Shown: positions 33,245 to 42,488, counted from the first letter of the stretch. The stretch is DNA of 64,000 nucleotides from CAWJMF01 sp963843945 (GCA_963843945.1 CAWJMF010000002.1:62001-126000), one strand, 5' to 3'. Numbers and translations: made by a program. Notes: generated from the sequence alone by a model not told the origin.

Positions 33245-34015
33245 TCAGGCGAGGAAGGGGCGCAGCCCGCGCATGAACGCGGCGAAGCGTTCGCCGCCCG
33301 CCGACCCGGGCAGCGCGGTGTAGACGACGATGACGAAACGCGCTCCGCCGGGCAGTTCGAGGATGCCGCCGTCGTGCGAGACCTCGCTGGTCTCGCCGGT
33401 TTTGTGCGCGAAGCGGTCGCCGGGCTCGAGTCCGCCGGAAAGCTTGTCGTTCCACTCCTGAGCGAAAAGCGTATCGCGCAGCCAAGCCCCGGCGGCGCGT
33501 TGTTCGAGGGCGATCTGCGCGAAGAGCGCGGCGGCGTCGGAGGCCGGATGCGCGTTTCGGCCGCTCGCCTCCGGGTCGGCGACGAGGGGGAGCGAGCCCG
33601 AGAGCTTGCGGCGCACGGCCGTGCGCGGCAAACCCCAGCTGCGGCAGCGCTCGTTGATCCGCTCGCGGCCGAGGAGCCGGATGAGCGCGTTCGTCGCCAC
33701 GTTGTCCGAGCGGGTCAGCATCAGCCGGCCAAGCTCTTCCAGGGTCGCCGGGTAACCCGCGACCAGCGGCGAGGGCAGATCGTTCGCGGTGAGGTCCTCC
33801 TCGCGCACTACGAGCGGGCTGGAAGGGAGCAGCTCGCCCGCGTCCCAGCGCTCGGCCAGGGCCGCGGCGATCGGCACCTTGATCATGCTGGCCGGGCTGA
33901 GGGGGTCGCCAGGCGGCTCCAGGCTGACCCGCAGCCCGCCGGCTTCGGCCGAAACGTCCCGGACCTCGACGGCCGCCCGCTCGAGGCCGGCCCTGCGCGC
34001 CAGCGCTGAAACCAT
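33245..34015 (-). CDS. Class A beta-lactamase-like serine hydrolase
   Basis: A 256-residue protein with the penicillin-recognising fold motifs: Ser-x-x-Lys in PASMIKVP at about residue 43, Ser-Asp-Asn in TRSDNVATNALIRLLG, and Lys-Thr-Gly in AHKTGETSEVSHDGG. The omega-loop Glu of class A enzymes (ExxLN) is not evident; the matching region reads ADPEASGRNAHPASD. No signal peptide is visible from ATG 34015 or from an upstream TTG at 34069 (274 residues). It may be a peptidase or esterase of the same superfamily rather than a true beta-lactamase. It is divergent from the STAS gene. Confidence 0.82.
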   Translation of the reverse strand: MVSALARRAGLERAAVEVRDVSAEAGGLRVSLEPPGDPLSPASMIKVPIAAALAERWDAGELLPSSPLVVREEDLTANDLPSPLVAGYPATLEELGRLMLTRSDNVATNALIRLLGRERINERCRSWGLPRTAVRRKLSGSLPLVADPEASGRNAHPASDAAALFAQIALEQRAAGAWLRDTLFAQEWNDKLSGGLEPGDRFAHKTGETSEVSHDGGILELPGGARFVIVVYTALPGSAGGERFAAFMRGLRPFLA

Positions 34016-34077
34016 TTCCGCGTCGAGGGCGTATCTAGGATGCAAGCGAGTACTCGCATTCGCTGCCAAGAAGGTAC

Positions 34078-34491
34078 ATGACCGTGTCCGCTTCTGTTGA
34101 AGCCGTCCTTTCCCTCAACAAGCCTCTGACCCCCGAGTCGCTGAGCGCCTTACGCAGCGAAGCGGCTGCGGCGTGTGCCGCCGGCGCGGAACGGGTCGTC
34201 ATCGACATCGACGACGTCGGAGTCCTCGATTCGTCGCTGATCGCGGCCTTGATCACGCTGCTGCGCGACGTTCGCGAGCGCGGCGGCGACGTGGTCCTGC
34301 TGGCCGAGCGCAAGAGCATTCTCGACACGCTGAGGATTACCGCGCTCGATAAGGTCTTCACCGTCGCGCCGCCGCGCGCTCCGCTCCCGGCCGACTTGCC
34401 CGCGACCCGCGTGCGCGGTCCGCACCGCCGCCTGGCCGCGCTGGCCATCGCGATCTTCGCCCTGGCAGGCCTGGGCGGCCGGCCGCTTTGA
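34078..34491 (+). CDS. STAS-domain protein (anti-sigma factor antagonist-like) with C-terminal membrane segment
   Basis: A 137-residue protein. Residues ~8-95 form a STAS domain: RVVIDIDDVGVLDSSLIAAL carries the conserved Asp-Ser phospho-site region, then ITLLRDVRERGGDVVLLAE. After a Pro-rich linker, the last ~22 residues (RLAALAIAIFALAGLGGRPL) form a hydrophobic segment, unusual for a soluble antagonist. It could be the partner of the RsbW-like kinase at 6.6 kb, but nothing local shows this. ATG 34078 follows AGAAGG at 4 bases. It lies 10 bases ahead of a TTG-started TetR frame. Confidence 0.8.
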   Translation: MTVSASVEAVLSLNKPLTPESLSALRSEAAAACAAGAERVVIDIDDVGVLDSSLIAALITLLRDVRERGGDVVLLAERKSILDTLRITALDKVFTVAPPRAPLPADLPATRVRGPHRRLAALAIAIFALAGLGGRPL

Positions 34492-34534
34492 TCGAATCCG
34501 TTTGGCGCAGTCTGACTTCGGGCAGCATCCTCGC

Positions 34535-35143
34535 ATGACGCATCTGCGCGCGCTGGAGTCGGCGCGGACGTCGGTCGATCAGACGCGTCTGCGTATCCTC
34601 GCAGCGACGCGCGAGCTTTACGCGCACAAAGGCAGCCGCGGCACGACTACCCGCGAAGTCGCGGATCGTGCCGGCGTGAACGAGGCGACGCTCTTCCGGC
34701 ACTTCCGGACCAAGCAGCAGCTCATCGCGGCGATGCTCGACCACTTCGCCGGCTCGACTGCCAACCCGCAGCTCTACGAGAGCCTCCGCACGCTGCCCGG
34801 CATCGAGCGGCAGCTGCGCGCGCTGGGTTGGGCCGCGGTCGAAGCGATCACCCGCAAAGAGGATCTGATCAAGATCGGACTCGCGGAAGAGATCTCGAAT
34901 CCCGAGGGTACCGATTGCGCCTGGCGCGCTCCCGTCGAAGCGCGTTTGGCGCTGGCCGCTTTCATGCGCGAGAAGATCGAAGCCGGCGACCTGCGCGGCA
35001 AGCCCGAAGTCCTAGCCCGCGTCTTCATGTCGCTGTTCTTCGCCTACGTGATCGCCCGCAAGATCTGGGCTGAAGATCGCGATCCCGAGGTCGCGATCGA
35101 ACAATGCGTCGACATCTTCCTACACGGAGCACAAGCGAAATAA
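34535..35143 (+). CDS. TetR-family transcriptional repressor
   Basis: A 202-residue regulator. The N-terminal helix-turn-helix is RILAATRELYAHKGSRGTTT followed by REVADRAGVNEATLFRHF; the C-terminal ligand domain is all-helical with RVFMSLFFAYVIARKIW. The ATG at 34535 gives the normal arm length; a TTG at 34502 would add 11 residues. It precedes an HlyD-DHA2-TolC efflux set by two bases, so it is very likely the local, autoregulated repressor of that pump. No palindromic operator was recognised in the short leader. Confidence 0.9.
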   Translation: MTHLRALESARTSVDQTRLRILAATRELYAHKGSRGTTTREVADRAGVNEATLFRHFRTKQQLIAAMLDHFAGSTANPQLYESLRTLPGIERQLRALGWAAVEAITRKEDLIKIGLAEEISNPEGTDCAWRAPVEARLALAAFMREKIEAGDLRGKPEVLARVFMSLFFAYVIARKIWAEDRDPEVAIEQCVDIFLHGAQAK

Positions 35144-35145
35144 CG

Positions 35146-36531
35146 ATGGAAACGACAACCCAAACGCCGGCAGCGCCACCGCGCATCGAGACGGGCCCGC
35201 CCGGCGCACCATCGGATGGGACCATCGAGCGCAAGGCTCCGCCCCAGCGGCGTCTCTTGATCATCGTCGGCGGCGCGATCGTCCTGATTTTGGCGCTGAT
35301 TTTCGGCATCCGGTTTTTGTCGTACGCGCTCACGCACGAGTCGACCGACGACGCGCAGATCGACGCCGATCTCGTGGAAGTGACGAGTAAGATCGGCGAA
35401 CGCGTCGATCGCATTTTGGTCGACACGAATCAAAAGGTTCACAAGGGACAGCTTTTAGTGCAGCTCGACGACGTCGACGAGCGTCAGCGCGTCGCGCAAG
35501 CCAAGGCCGCACTCGATGCGCAGCTCGCGCAGGTCAATGCCGCGCGCGAGAACGTTGCCCTGACGGCCGATCAGCAACGCGCGCAAAACCAGCAGTATGC
35601 CGGCGGTATCTCGCAGGCCGAAGCAAACCAGCGCAGCGCCGCCGCGCAAGCGCAGTCCTCGTCCGAGCAGATCGGCGCCTCGATCGCCGCCGTCGACTCG
35701 GCGCGCGCCGCGCTCAAAGCTTCGCAAGACGCGGTCCCCGCAGCGGGTCAGAACTTGGCGAAGGCGCAGGCCGACTTCAACCGGACCCAATCGCTCGTGC
35801 GCACCGGCGACCTGTCCGTCTCGCAGCTGGATGCGTCCCGGGCGAACCTCGCCGCGGCCAGCTCGTCGTACGCTCAGGCGCAGGCGGACGTCGCCGCGGC
35901 GCAGGCCAACCTCGTGCAGGCGCAACAAAAAGTCGACGCGCAGCGCGCCGCGACGAGCGCCGCATACGCGCAGATCGGCGTCCAGCGGGGTGCGGAGACG
36001 ACCGCGCAAGGCCGGCTCGCCGAAAGCGCGGCACCCAGCCGCGTTCCCGCGCAGCAGGCACAGGCCAACGCGGCCGCGGCGCAAGCCGAATCGTTCCAGG
36101 CGCAATACGCCAACGCGCTCACGCAGCTGTCGTACACGCGCATCACCTCGCCGATCGACGGTTACGTCGGCCAGAAGAACGTCGAGGTCGGCCAGACGGT
36201 CTCCCCCGGCATGTCGCTGATGACCCTCGTTCCGGCCAACCACGTCTACGTGACCGCGAACTTCAAGGAGACGCAGCTCAAGAACATGCACGTCGGCCAG
36301 CCGGTCGACATCTCGATCGACGCCTATCACGGCGTCACGTTTCACGGACACGTCGAGAATCTCTCGCCGGCCGCCCAAAATAAATTCAGCCTGGTCCCGC
36401 CCCAGAACGCGACGGGCAACTTCGTCAAGGTGACGCAACGGCTTCCGGTGCGCATCGCGATCGACGATCCCGATCCGAAGTACCCCTTGCGGCCCGGGCT
36501 CTCCGTAGTAGCCTCCGTCAAGGTCAAGTAG
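35146..36531 (+). CDS. HlyD/EmrA-type membrane fusion protein
   Basis: A 461-residue periplasmic adaptor. An N-terminal membrane anchor (LLIIVGGAIVLILALIFGI) is followed by STDDAQIDADLVEVTSKIGE, the barrel-sandwich start. A very long Ala/Gln-rich coiled coil occupies about residues 115-330, then YTRITSPIDGYVGQKNVEVG and the beta-barrel. It connects the inner-membrane DHA2 pump to TolC. The long hairpin is typical of EmrA. ATG 35146 is two bases after the TetR stop. The GC-rich, Ala/Gln-biased codons make antisense open frames here, which are not genes. Confidence 0.93.
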   Translation: METTTQTPAAPPRIETGPPGAPSDGTIERKAPPQRRLLIIVGGAIVLILALIFGIRFLSYALTHESTDDAQIDADLVEVTSKIGERVDRILVDTNQKVHKGQLLVQLDDVDERQRVAQAKAALDAQLAQVNAARENVALTADQQRAQNQQYAGGISQAEANQRSAAAQAQSSSEQIGASIAAVDSARAALKASQDAVPAAGQNLAKAQADFNRTQSLVRTGDLSVSQLDASRANLAAASSSYAQAQADVAAAQANLVQAQQKVDAQRAATSAAYAQIGVQRGAETTAQGRLAESAAPSRVPAQQAQANAAAAQAESFQAQYANALTQLSYTRITSPIDGYVGQKNVEVGQTVSPGMSLMTLVPANHVYVTANFKETQLKNMHVGQPVDISIDAYHGVTFHGHVENLSPAAQNKFSLVPPQNATGNFVKVTQRLPVRIAIDDPDPKYPLRPGLSVVASVKVK

Positions 36532-36535
36532 CGTC

Positions 36536-38122
36536 TTGGCGACCGCGCTGACGGTTCCGCGCGGCGGTACCGGTTTCGGCCGCGCCCTGCCCGGCGTTCC
36601 GCGCGACGTCGTCGAGCACGGTTGGCGGCTGGGCGTCATCACCTTCGCCATCATCACCGCGACGCTGCTCGAGATCATCGACGTTACGATCGTCAACGTC
36701 GCGCTGCCGAACATCGAGGGGAACTTCGGCGCCAGCGTCGATCAAGCGGCCTGGATCGGAACCGGCTACATCATCGCAAACGTGATCGTCATCCCACTGA
36801 CGCCTTGGCTGCAGCGCCGCTTCGGCCGCCGCGAATATTACGCGGCATCGATCGCGATCTTCACCGTCGCCTCGATCGCCTGCGGCTTGAGTTCTTCGCT
36901 CGAGCAACTCGTCTTCTGGCGGATCGTTCAAGGTCTCGGCGGCGGCGGACTCATTTCGACCTCGCAGGCGATCCTGCGCGAAACGTTTCCGCCGGGACAA
37001 CAGGGAAAGGCGGCCGGCGTTTTCGCGATGGGCGTGATCGTCGGGCCGACGATCGGACCGATGCTGGGCGGCATCGTTACCGACCAGCTCTCGTGGCGCT
37101 GGGCGTTCTTCATCAACGTGCCGCTCGGGATTCTTGCCTTCGCGCTGGTCGTGCTGCTGCTGCGCAATCCGAACGGTCCCCAGAAGCTCTCGCTCGACTA
37201 CGTCGGGTTGGCGTTCTTAGCGGTCGGAATCGGCTCGCTGCAGTACGTGCTCGATCAAGGGCAGCAGAAGGATTGGTTCGGCGACGAATCGATCGTGATT
37301 TGTTCCGTCCTAGCCGGATGCGGTCTCATCGCCTTCATCGCGTGGGAGCTGCTGCAGAAAAGGCCGATCGTCGATTTAGGCGTGCTGCGCAACCGCTCGG
37401 TCGCGGCGGGTTCGATCCTCGGGATGGTCCTGGGCATCAGCCTCTACGGCAGCGTTTTGATTCTGCCGCAGTACGTGCAAGGCTCGCTCGGATTCACCGC
37501 GACGCTCTCGGGCGAACTCCTGATTTTTCGCGCGGGCGCGGTCATGCTCTTCACCCCGCTGACGGCCTCGCTCGTTTCGCGCAACAAGCTCGACCCACGC
37601 TACGTCGTCATGCTCGGATTTGTTTTGGTCGGCATCTCGAACTTCATGCTGGCGCAGGTCACGACGCCGCAAGCGGACTTTTGGACGTTCTTCTGGCCGC
37701 TCGCGATCAGCGGCATGGGGTTGGCGCAAATCTTCGTACCGCTCACCGTCGGAGTGCTGGGCTCGGTCGAACCGCCTAAGATCCCGGCGGCGGCCGCGAT
37801 GTTCAACTTGGCACGCCAGATGGGCGGCAGCATCGCCATCGCGGTCCTCGTGACGATGCTCGCGCGCCAGAACGCGGTCCATCAGACCCAGCTCGCTTCG
37901 CAGATCACGCTGCACGCGTCGGCCGTGGCCAACTACATCCAACAGCACGGCGACGTGACGGCGACGCGCGGAGCCCTCGACCGCATGGTGCGTCAACAAG
38001 CCATCATTCTCTCGTATGCCGACACGGCACGAGCGGTCGGGTTGATCTCCCTATTGCTCGCGCCGCTGGCCTTTCTTTTGAAACGTCCGGCTCAACCGGC
38101 GACGATCGCCGCCGCAGAATAG
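36536..38122 (+). CDS. DHA2-family (EmrB/QacA) 14-TM MFS drug exporter
   Basis: A 528-residue major facilitator with 14 predicted membrane segments. It has the DHA motif TLLEIIDVTIVNVALPNIEG in TM1, WLQRRFGRREYY (motif A), WRIVQGLGGGGLISTSQAI and the motif C region VIVGPTIGPMLGGIV in TM5. It pumps lipophilic compounds with proton antiport and works with the adjacent EmrA-like and TolC-like proteins as a tripartite system. It starts at TTG 36536, four bases after the adaptor stop. Substrates are unknown. Confidence 0.93.
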   Translation: MATALTVPRGGTGFGRALPGVPRDVVEHGWRLGVITFAIITATLLEIIDVTIVNVALPNIEGNFGASVDQAAWIGTGYIIANVIVIPLTPWLQRRFGRREYYAASIAIFTVASIACGLSSSLEQLVFWRIVQGLGGGGLISTSQAILRETFPPGQQGKAAGVFAMGVIVGPTIGPMLGGIVTDQLSWRWAFFINVPLGILAFALVVLLLRNPNGPQKLSLDYVGLAFLAVGIGSLQYVLDQGQQKDWFGDESIVICSVLAGCGLIAFIAWELLQKRPIVDLGVLRNRSVAAGSILGMVLGISLYGSVLILPQYVQGSLGFTATLSGELLIFRAGAVMLFTPLTASLVSRNKLDPRYVVMLGFVLVGISNFMLAQVTTPQADFWTFFWPLAISGMGLAQIFVPLTVGVLGSVEPPKIPAAAAMFNLARQMGGSIAIAVLVTMLARQNAVHQTQLASQITLHASAVANYIQQHGDVTATRGALDRMVRQQAIILSYADTARAVGLISLLLAPLAFLLKRPAQPATIAAAE

Positions 38123-38134
38123 GAGTAACCCCTC

Positions 38135-39970
38135 GTGATCTATCTTTTCGCTCTTACGCTCGCCATTGCGACGCCGCCGTCGCCGGCTCCGAGCGCGACG
38201 CCCGTCCCGCTCGCCTCGCCCTCGATCATCGCCACCCCGGGTTCGACGCAGGGCCTCATCTTGCCGGCGGTCCCGGCCGTCGAACCGACCTTTCTCGAGC
38301 GCAAGCCGCAGCAGCCTTCGGGCGATCTTGTCGGCACGAACGGCCCCTTCGTCGGGCTCTCGCTCGACGATGCGGTCTCGATGGCGCTGGCCCGCAATAC
38401 CGATCTCGCGGTCTCGCAGTCGAACGTGCGGATCTCGAAGTTCCAGATCGTGGCCGCCAAGGGCGCCTACGATCTGCGCTTTCAGATTCAGCCGTCGTTC
38501 GCGTTCCAGCAGACCCCGTCGATCAGCGTCTTCGAAGCCGGTCCTCACGGCGACCCACTGCAGAACGTCGTGCTCGGCAATAGCGCCGGCCTGTCCGCTT
38601 TGACGCCGGACGGCGGCAACGTTTCGCTCATGACCTCGCTTTCGCGGACCAACAACAACAGCACCGTGAACAGCTTCAACCCATACTATCAAACGGGCAT
38701 CGCGTTGAACGTCTCGCAGCCGCTGGCGCGCGGGCGGGCGACCGATGCGACGCGCCGGCAGATCCAGCTCTCGACGATCGGCGCCGGGATCAACAGCGCC
38801 AACGCCTTGCTCACGGCCTCCGGCACGATCGCAAACGTACTCGACGCGTACTACGATCTGGTCGCCGCCTGGCGCAACGTCGGCATTCAAGAGGACGCGC
38901 TGCTGCAAGCCAAGGCGCAGAGCGAGAGCAACGCACGCCTGGTGCGCCAGGGGGCGGCCGCGCCGGTCGACGTCGTCGAGTCGAACACGCAAGTCGAGGT
39001 CTTTCAAGACAACGTCTACTCCGCAATCCAAGACGTCGCGCGCTTGCAGAACCAGCTCAAACAATTGACCCTGTCCGACCCGGGCGACCCGATTTGGACC
39101 GTCAACATCGTCCCGACCTCGCCGGTGACCGACCTGCCGGCCGAACCGTCGCTCAACGATCTCTTGCTGACGGCGCTCAAGACGCGCCCGGAGGTCGCGG
39201 CGCTGCGCGGCCAGATGCAGCAGGCGAACGTCAACACGGCTTACGCCAGAGATCAAACCAAACCGCAGATCGATCTGAATTTGAACGTCTCGGAGAACGG
39301 TTTCGCGGGCAAGCTAACCCCGCTCAGCCAGAACCCCCTGACGCCGCTCTTCTACGGCCAAACGACCGCCATCAACGAACTGATCGAGCGCGTCAACGCG
39401 CTGACGCCGACCTTGCCGCCGCTCGTGCCGCTCACGCCGCCCAACTTGGCCGTCGTACCGTATACGATCGGCGGCGTCAACCAGGCTTACTCGAACATGT
39501 TCGCCGGGCGCTTTCCGCAATATCAGATCTCGGCGACGGTCGGGTTCCCGCTGCGCGATCGTACGGCGGAGGCTAACTACGCGGCCGCCGTCGAGCAGCG
39601 CAATCAGTTGCAAATTCAAGAGGTCGCTCTCATCCAGCGCATTCAAGTCGAGGCGCGCGACGCGCTGCAGGCCTATCGCTCGGCGCGTTCCCGCGTGATC
39701 GCCGCGCGTGCCGCGCGCCAGGCGGCCGAGCAAGTCGCTGCCAGCGAGCTGCGGAAGTTCCGCGCCGGCCAATCGACCACGTTTTTCGTGCTGCAGCGCC
39801 AAGTCGATCTCGCCAACCAGCGCGGCCGCGAGTTGCAAGCGCAGACCGACCTCGAGAAATCGCTGGTCGAGCTGCAGCGGGTCTCCGGCGACATCTTGTC
39901 GGACAATCACGTCAACGTCGCGACGCTCGGCAGCGCGCCGCTCGGAAAAGCTCCGCAACTCGCCCCGTAA
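38135..39970 (+). CDS. TolC-family outer membrane efflux protein
   Basis: A 611-residue outer-membrane factor. A Sec signal is followed by a Pro/Ala/Ser-rich linker. The first OEP repeat has LSLDDAVSMALARNTDLAVS and long helices (GIQEDALLQAKAQSESNARL, DVVESNTQVEVFQDNVY). The second repeat starts SLNDLLLTALKTRPEVAALR and ends in the coiled coil RSRVIAARAARQAAEQV. The region between TPLFYGQTTAINELIERVNA and GGVNQAYSN is an insertion of about 80 residues between the repeats. AGGAG nine bases before GTG 38135 supports the start. It is last in the tetR-hlyD-DHA2-tolC operon and shows the host has an outer membrane. Confidence 0.92.
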   Translation: MIYLFALTLAIATPPSPAPSATPVPLASPSIIATPGSTQGLILPAVPAVEPTFLERKPQQPSGDLVGTNGPFVGLSLDDAVSMALARNTDLAVSQSNVRISKFQIVAAKGAYDLRFQIQPSFAFQQTPSISVFEAGPHGDPLQNVVLGNSAGLSALTPDGGNVSLMTSLSRTNNNSTVNSFNPYYQTGIALNVSQPLARGRATDATRRQIQLSTIGAGINSANALLTASGTIANVLDAYYDLVAAWRNVGIQEDALLQAKAQSESNARLVRQGAAAPVDVVESNTQVEVFQDNVYSAIQDVARLQNQLKQLTLSDPGDPIWTVNIVPTSPVTDLPAEPSLNDLLLTALKTRPEVAALRGQMQQANVNTAYARDQTKPQIDLNLNVSENGFAGKLTPLSQNPLTPLFYGQTTAINELIERVNALTPTLPPLVPLTPPNLAVVPYTIGGVNQAYSNMFAGRFPQYQISATVGFPLRDRTAEANYAAAVEQRNQLQIQEVALIQRIQVEARDALQAYRSARSRVIAARAARQAAEQVAASELRKFRAGQSTTFFVLQRQVDLANQRGRELQAQTDLEKSLVELQRVSGDILSDNHVNVATLGSAPLGKAPQLAP

Positions 39971-39975
39971 GGGGC
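39962..39975 (+). terminator. Short hairpin overlapping tolC stop codon
   Basis: GCCCC-gtaa-GGGGC followed by TCTT. It lies between the convergent ends of tolC and the secreted-protein gene; a second self-complementary CCCGCGGGCTTTT follows within 10 bases. It is probably the plus-strand terminator. Confidence 0.45.
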
Positions 39976-39977
39976 TC

Positions 39978-40715
39978 TTAGGAACCCGCGGGCTTTTGCA
40001 CGGCGAACGCCCACTTCGAGGTGATATCGATCAAGCTGCGCGCTTGGACCGTGCTGTGCAGCGTGCCGTCGGCCTTCATCAGCTTGCCCGCAACGAAGTG
40101 CGCGGCGGAGTGCAAGCTCAGGGTCATCGGCAGGCCCGTGTCGCTCGTGTCGCCGGCGGCGCCGGGCGAGCCGCTGGAATTCCCGGAGACCAGACGCGTC
40201 CGGGCGTCGCCGTTTCCCTCCAGGTCGAAGCCGGCGTCGTTCGCCGCCGTCACCGTCACCACGACCGGCACGTCGACGCTCGCGCCGCGCGGTAAGGGTA
40301 CGTTGAGGCTCGTCTTCCACGTGTCGCCGGCTTTGAACGTCGCCGGAGCCGATCCGGCGATGATCGCGATCTGATTGAAGCGCTGCAGGATGAACGGGGC
40401 TTGGTCGGTGTCCGAGGCGATGTCGAGGTCGATCGTTCCGTCCTTCTCGAGGACCCCATTGAAGGTCGTGTTTAACGCGCCATCCGGCATGAAGTCGATC
40501 TCGAACGTGCTGTTCTTCCCGCGCAGCAGACCGAGGGTGCCGTCCTCGTGATCTTCGCGGCCGGGCGTATAGGTCGTCGAGGTGAAGTCGTACGTGGCGC
40601 GATCGCCGGGCTGCAGCGGAACGATTCCGATTCGCGGCGCCGCGAGCGCCGCGCACGTCAACGCGCACGCCGCCGCACCCGCCAGCGCGAATAGCGGGAT
40701 CCCGCGCACGCTCAA
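39978..40715 (-). CDS. Hypothetical secreted protein
   Basis: A 245-residue protein with a Sec signal (FALAGAAACALTCAALAAPR) and a beta-rich mature part (VPLQPGDRATYDFTSTTYT, FKAGDTWKTSLNVPLPRGAS). It is acidic, Gly/Asp/Ser-rich and lacks Cys in the mature chain. No family is recognised. It starts at a TTG overlapping the pgl stop (TTGA), so it is the last gene of the pentose phosphate operon by position, though its role there is unclear; GTG 40709 is an alternative start. Confidence 0.7.
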   Translation of the reverse strand: MSVRGIPLFALAGAAACALTCAALAAPRIGIVPLQPGDRATYDFTSTTYTPGREDHEDGTLGLLRGKNSTFEIDFMPDGALNTTFNGVLEKDGTIDLDIASDTDQAPFILQRFNQIAIIAGSAPATFKAGDTWKTSLNVPLPRGASVDVPVVVTVTAANDAGFDLEGNGDARTRLVSGNSSGSPGAAGDTSDTGLPMTLSLHSAAHFVAGKLMKADGTLHSTVQARSLIDITSKWAFAVQKPAGS

Positions 40716-41467
40716 CTCGCGGTTTGCGGCGCCGACCGGGTGAGTCGCGCAGCCGCCGCCTTGTCGACGAACCAGTTCAGGATTCCCTCGACGGGTTCGA
40801 CGATCTGGATCGGATAGGTGGTTGGATCGTACGGGCCTTCGAGCACGTGGGCGAGCGCCTCGGCTTTCTCCTCGCCGGCCGTCGCGATGGCGATCCGGCG
40901 CGCGGCATTGATGACGAGCGGCGTTAGGGTGATGCGATATTCCGCGAACTTCTCGACGAAGGGCGCGCGCACGAGCAACTCGTCGTCGGTCGTCGGGTCG
41001 CTTCCGGGAAAGAGCGAGGCGGTATGCCCGTCCGGCCCCATGCCGAGCATGACCAAGTCGAAGCGCGGCAGCGCGCCGAGTTCCGCGCGCAGCACGTCGG
41101 CATAGGTACGCGCGGCGGTCGCCGGATCGATTTCACCTTCCATACGGAAGATGTGGCCGGGCGCGATGTCGCGCGGCGCGAGCAGCGTGGTGCGGGCCAT
41201 CTTGAAATTCGAGCGGTCGTTGTCCGGCGGCACGCAGCGCTCGTCGCCGAAGAAGAAGAAGATCTTCGGCCAGTCGAGATCGTCGAAGGCGCTCGCCGCC
41301 AGCAGCCGGTAAGCGGCGGCCGGCGTCGACCCGCCTGCCAGGGCGACGTAGAAACTGCCGCGCACGTCGATCGCATGGCGGGCGGTGTCGGCGAAGTTTT
41401 GCGCGACGCGCGCAGCCAGCGCGGCCGGATCGTCGACGATCTGCAGATTCGGGGCGACGCCGCTCAT
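40712..41467 (-). CDS. pgl: 6-phosphogluconolactonase
   Basis: A 251-residue enzyme of the DevB/NagB-like fold that hydrolyses 6-phosphogluconolactone, the second step of the oxidative pentose phosphate pathway. It has VALAGGSTPAAAYRLLA, FGDERCVPPDNDRSNFKMA and the signature LVMLGMGPDGHTASLFPGS. ATG 41467 overlaps the opcA stop (ATGA). Zwf and OpcA just upstream supply the lactone. The next enzyme, 6-phosphogluconate dehydrogenase, is not in the window. Confidence 0.95.
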   Translation of the reverse strand: MSGVAPNLQIVDDPAALAARVAQNFADTARHAIDVRGSFYVALAGGSTPAAAYRLLAASAFDDLDWPKIFFFFGDERCVPPDNDRSNFKMARTTLLAPRDIAPGHIFRMEGEIDPATAARTYADVLRAELGALPRFDLVMLGMGPDGHTASLFPGSDPTTDDELLVRAPFVEKFAEYRITLTPLVINAARRIAIATAGEEKAEALAHVLEGPYDPTTYPIQIVEPVEGILNWFVDKAAAARLTRSAPQTAS

Positions 41468-42486
41468 CCCAGAATTTCGCGCACGGTCAGTAACGAGGTC
41501 TCGAAGATCTGGTCGCGCCGGTCTTCGAGGATGGCGCGCTCGATGAGCGAGGTGTTGTCGATGTTTTGGAGCGGCGCGAAGCGGGGCGGCTTGGCTCGAG
41601 CGCCTTCGACGCGCAACTCGACGACGGCCTCATCGTCGCTCAGCTCGGCGATGTACGTCGACGCGCTACTCGCGAGGACGACGCGCCGCACGCGCCGCTT
41701 ATCGCCCTTGGTGACCCGCGTGAAGGGAATGCTGCGCCCGTCGCGTGCCCTGAAGTTTTCGTGCCCGGCCGATTGCCAGCTCAGCCGGCTCGCGAGCCAG
41801 CCGCCCAGATACAGCGCCTCGGCTTCGGAACCGCTCTCGATGGCGAGGGAGGTCAGCGAAAAAAGATCCTCCCGTAACGCCGGCTCGTCGAAGAATTGCG
41901 CGATCATGTCTTGCCAGGGCGCCAGTCGCATGAAGGCGAGATCGTGCAAGGTAACGTTGGGGAACCGCGACAAGAACTCGCCGAGTTCGCGGATCGTCTC
42001 CTCGCCCGCGGCCATTCCCGAGGAATCGACGAGCACGCTCGAAGCTTGCTCCGTCAGTCCGCTGAAGGTGCGGCTTTGCAGCAAACGCGCGCCGCTCCAC
42101 CACAGAATCGTCGGAATTTCGTGCACCGAGAGTTCTTGGACGAGCGTGTGGATCGAAGCGTGCCCTACGTCGCCGACCGCGATGTCGACGCGTTCGTTGA
42201 CGGTGGTGGCGTCGCCCGACTCGCGGGTCGAGGTCGCGACGTCGACTCCGCCGCCGGAGCGGGTCGAATCGAGCACGATGAGCCGGCACGGATGCTTGTC
42301 GGCGACGCGCATCGCACGCTCGAGAACCCACTCGCGGTGCGCCGGATCGTCGACGAACACGACGAAGTTCAGCGTCGCGACGCGCGGCGCGAGGTCCTGA
42401 TGGACGCCGCCGGCCGTCTTTCGAATGCGCCGCAGTTCCTCGAGGATCGGGCCGATGTCGTTGATCGAGTCGACGTGGGCCGACAT
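41464..42486 (-). CDS. opcA: Glucose-6-phosphate dehydrogenase assembly protein OpcA
   Basis: A 340-residue OpcA, an allosteric/assembly partner of Zwf described in cyanobacteria and actinobacteria. It shows ATLNFVVFVDDPAHREWVLE, HEIPTILWWSGARL, LVDSSGMAAGEE, LAPWQDMIAQFFDEP and WLASRLSWQS. GGAGG 11 bases before ATG 42486 supports this start, two bases after the zwf stop; ATG 42504 would overlap zwf. Its presence suggests redox or assembly control of Zwf as in those phyla. Confidence 0.92.
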   Translation of the reverse strand: MSAHVDSINDIGPILEELRRIRKTAGGVHQDLAPRVATLNFVVFVDDPAHREWVLERAMRVADKHPCRLIVLDSTRSGGGVDVATSTRESGDATTVNERVDIAVGDVGHASIHTLVQELSVHEIPTILWWSGARLLQSRTFSGLTEQASSVLVDSSGMAAGEETIRELGEFLSRFPNVTLHDLAFMRLAPWQDMIAQFFDEPALREDLFSLTSLAIESGSEAEALYLGGWLASRLSWQSAGHENFRARDGRSIPFTRVTKGDKRRVRRVVLASSASTYIAELSDDEAVVELRVEGARAKPPRFAPLQNIDNTSLIERAILEDRRDQIFETSLLTVREILG

Positions 42487-42488
42487 GA

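Noticed and set aside
35455..36714. Minus-strand 419-codon frame across the HlyD gene
   Set aside because: Arises from the Ala/Gln-rich coiled-coil codons; Leu/Arg/Val-rich nonsense.
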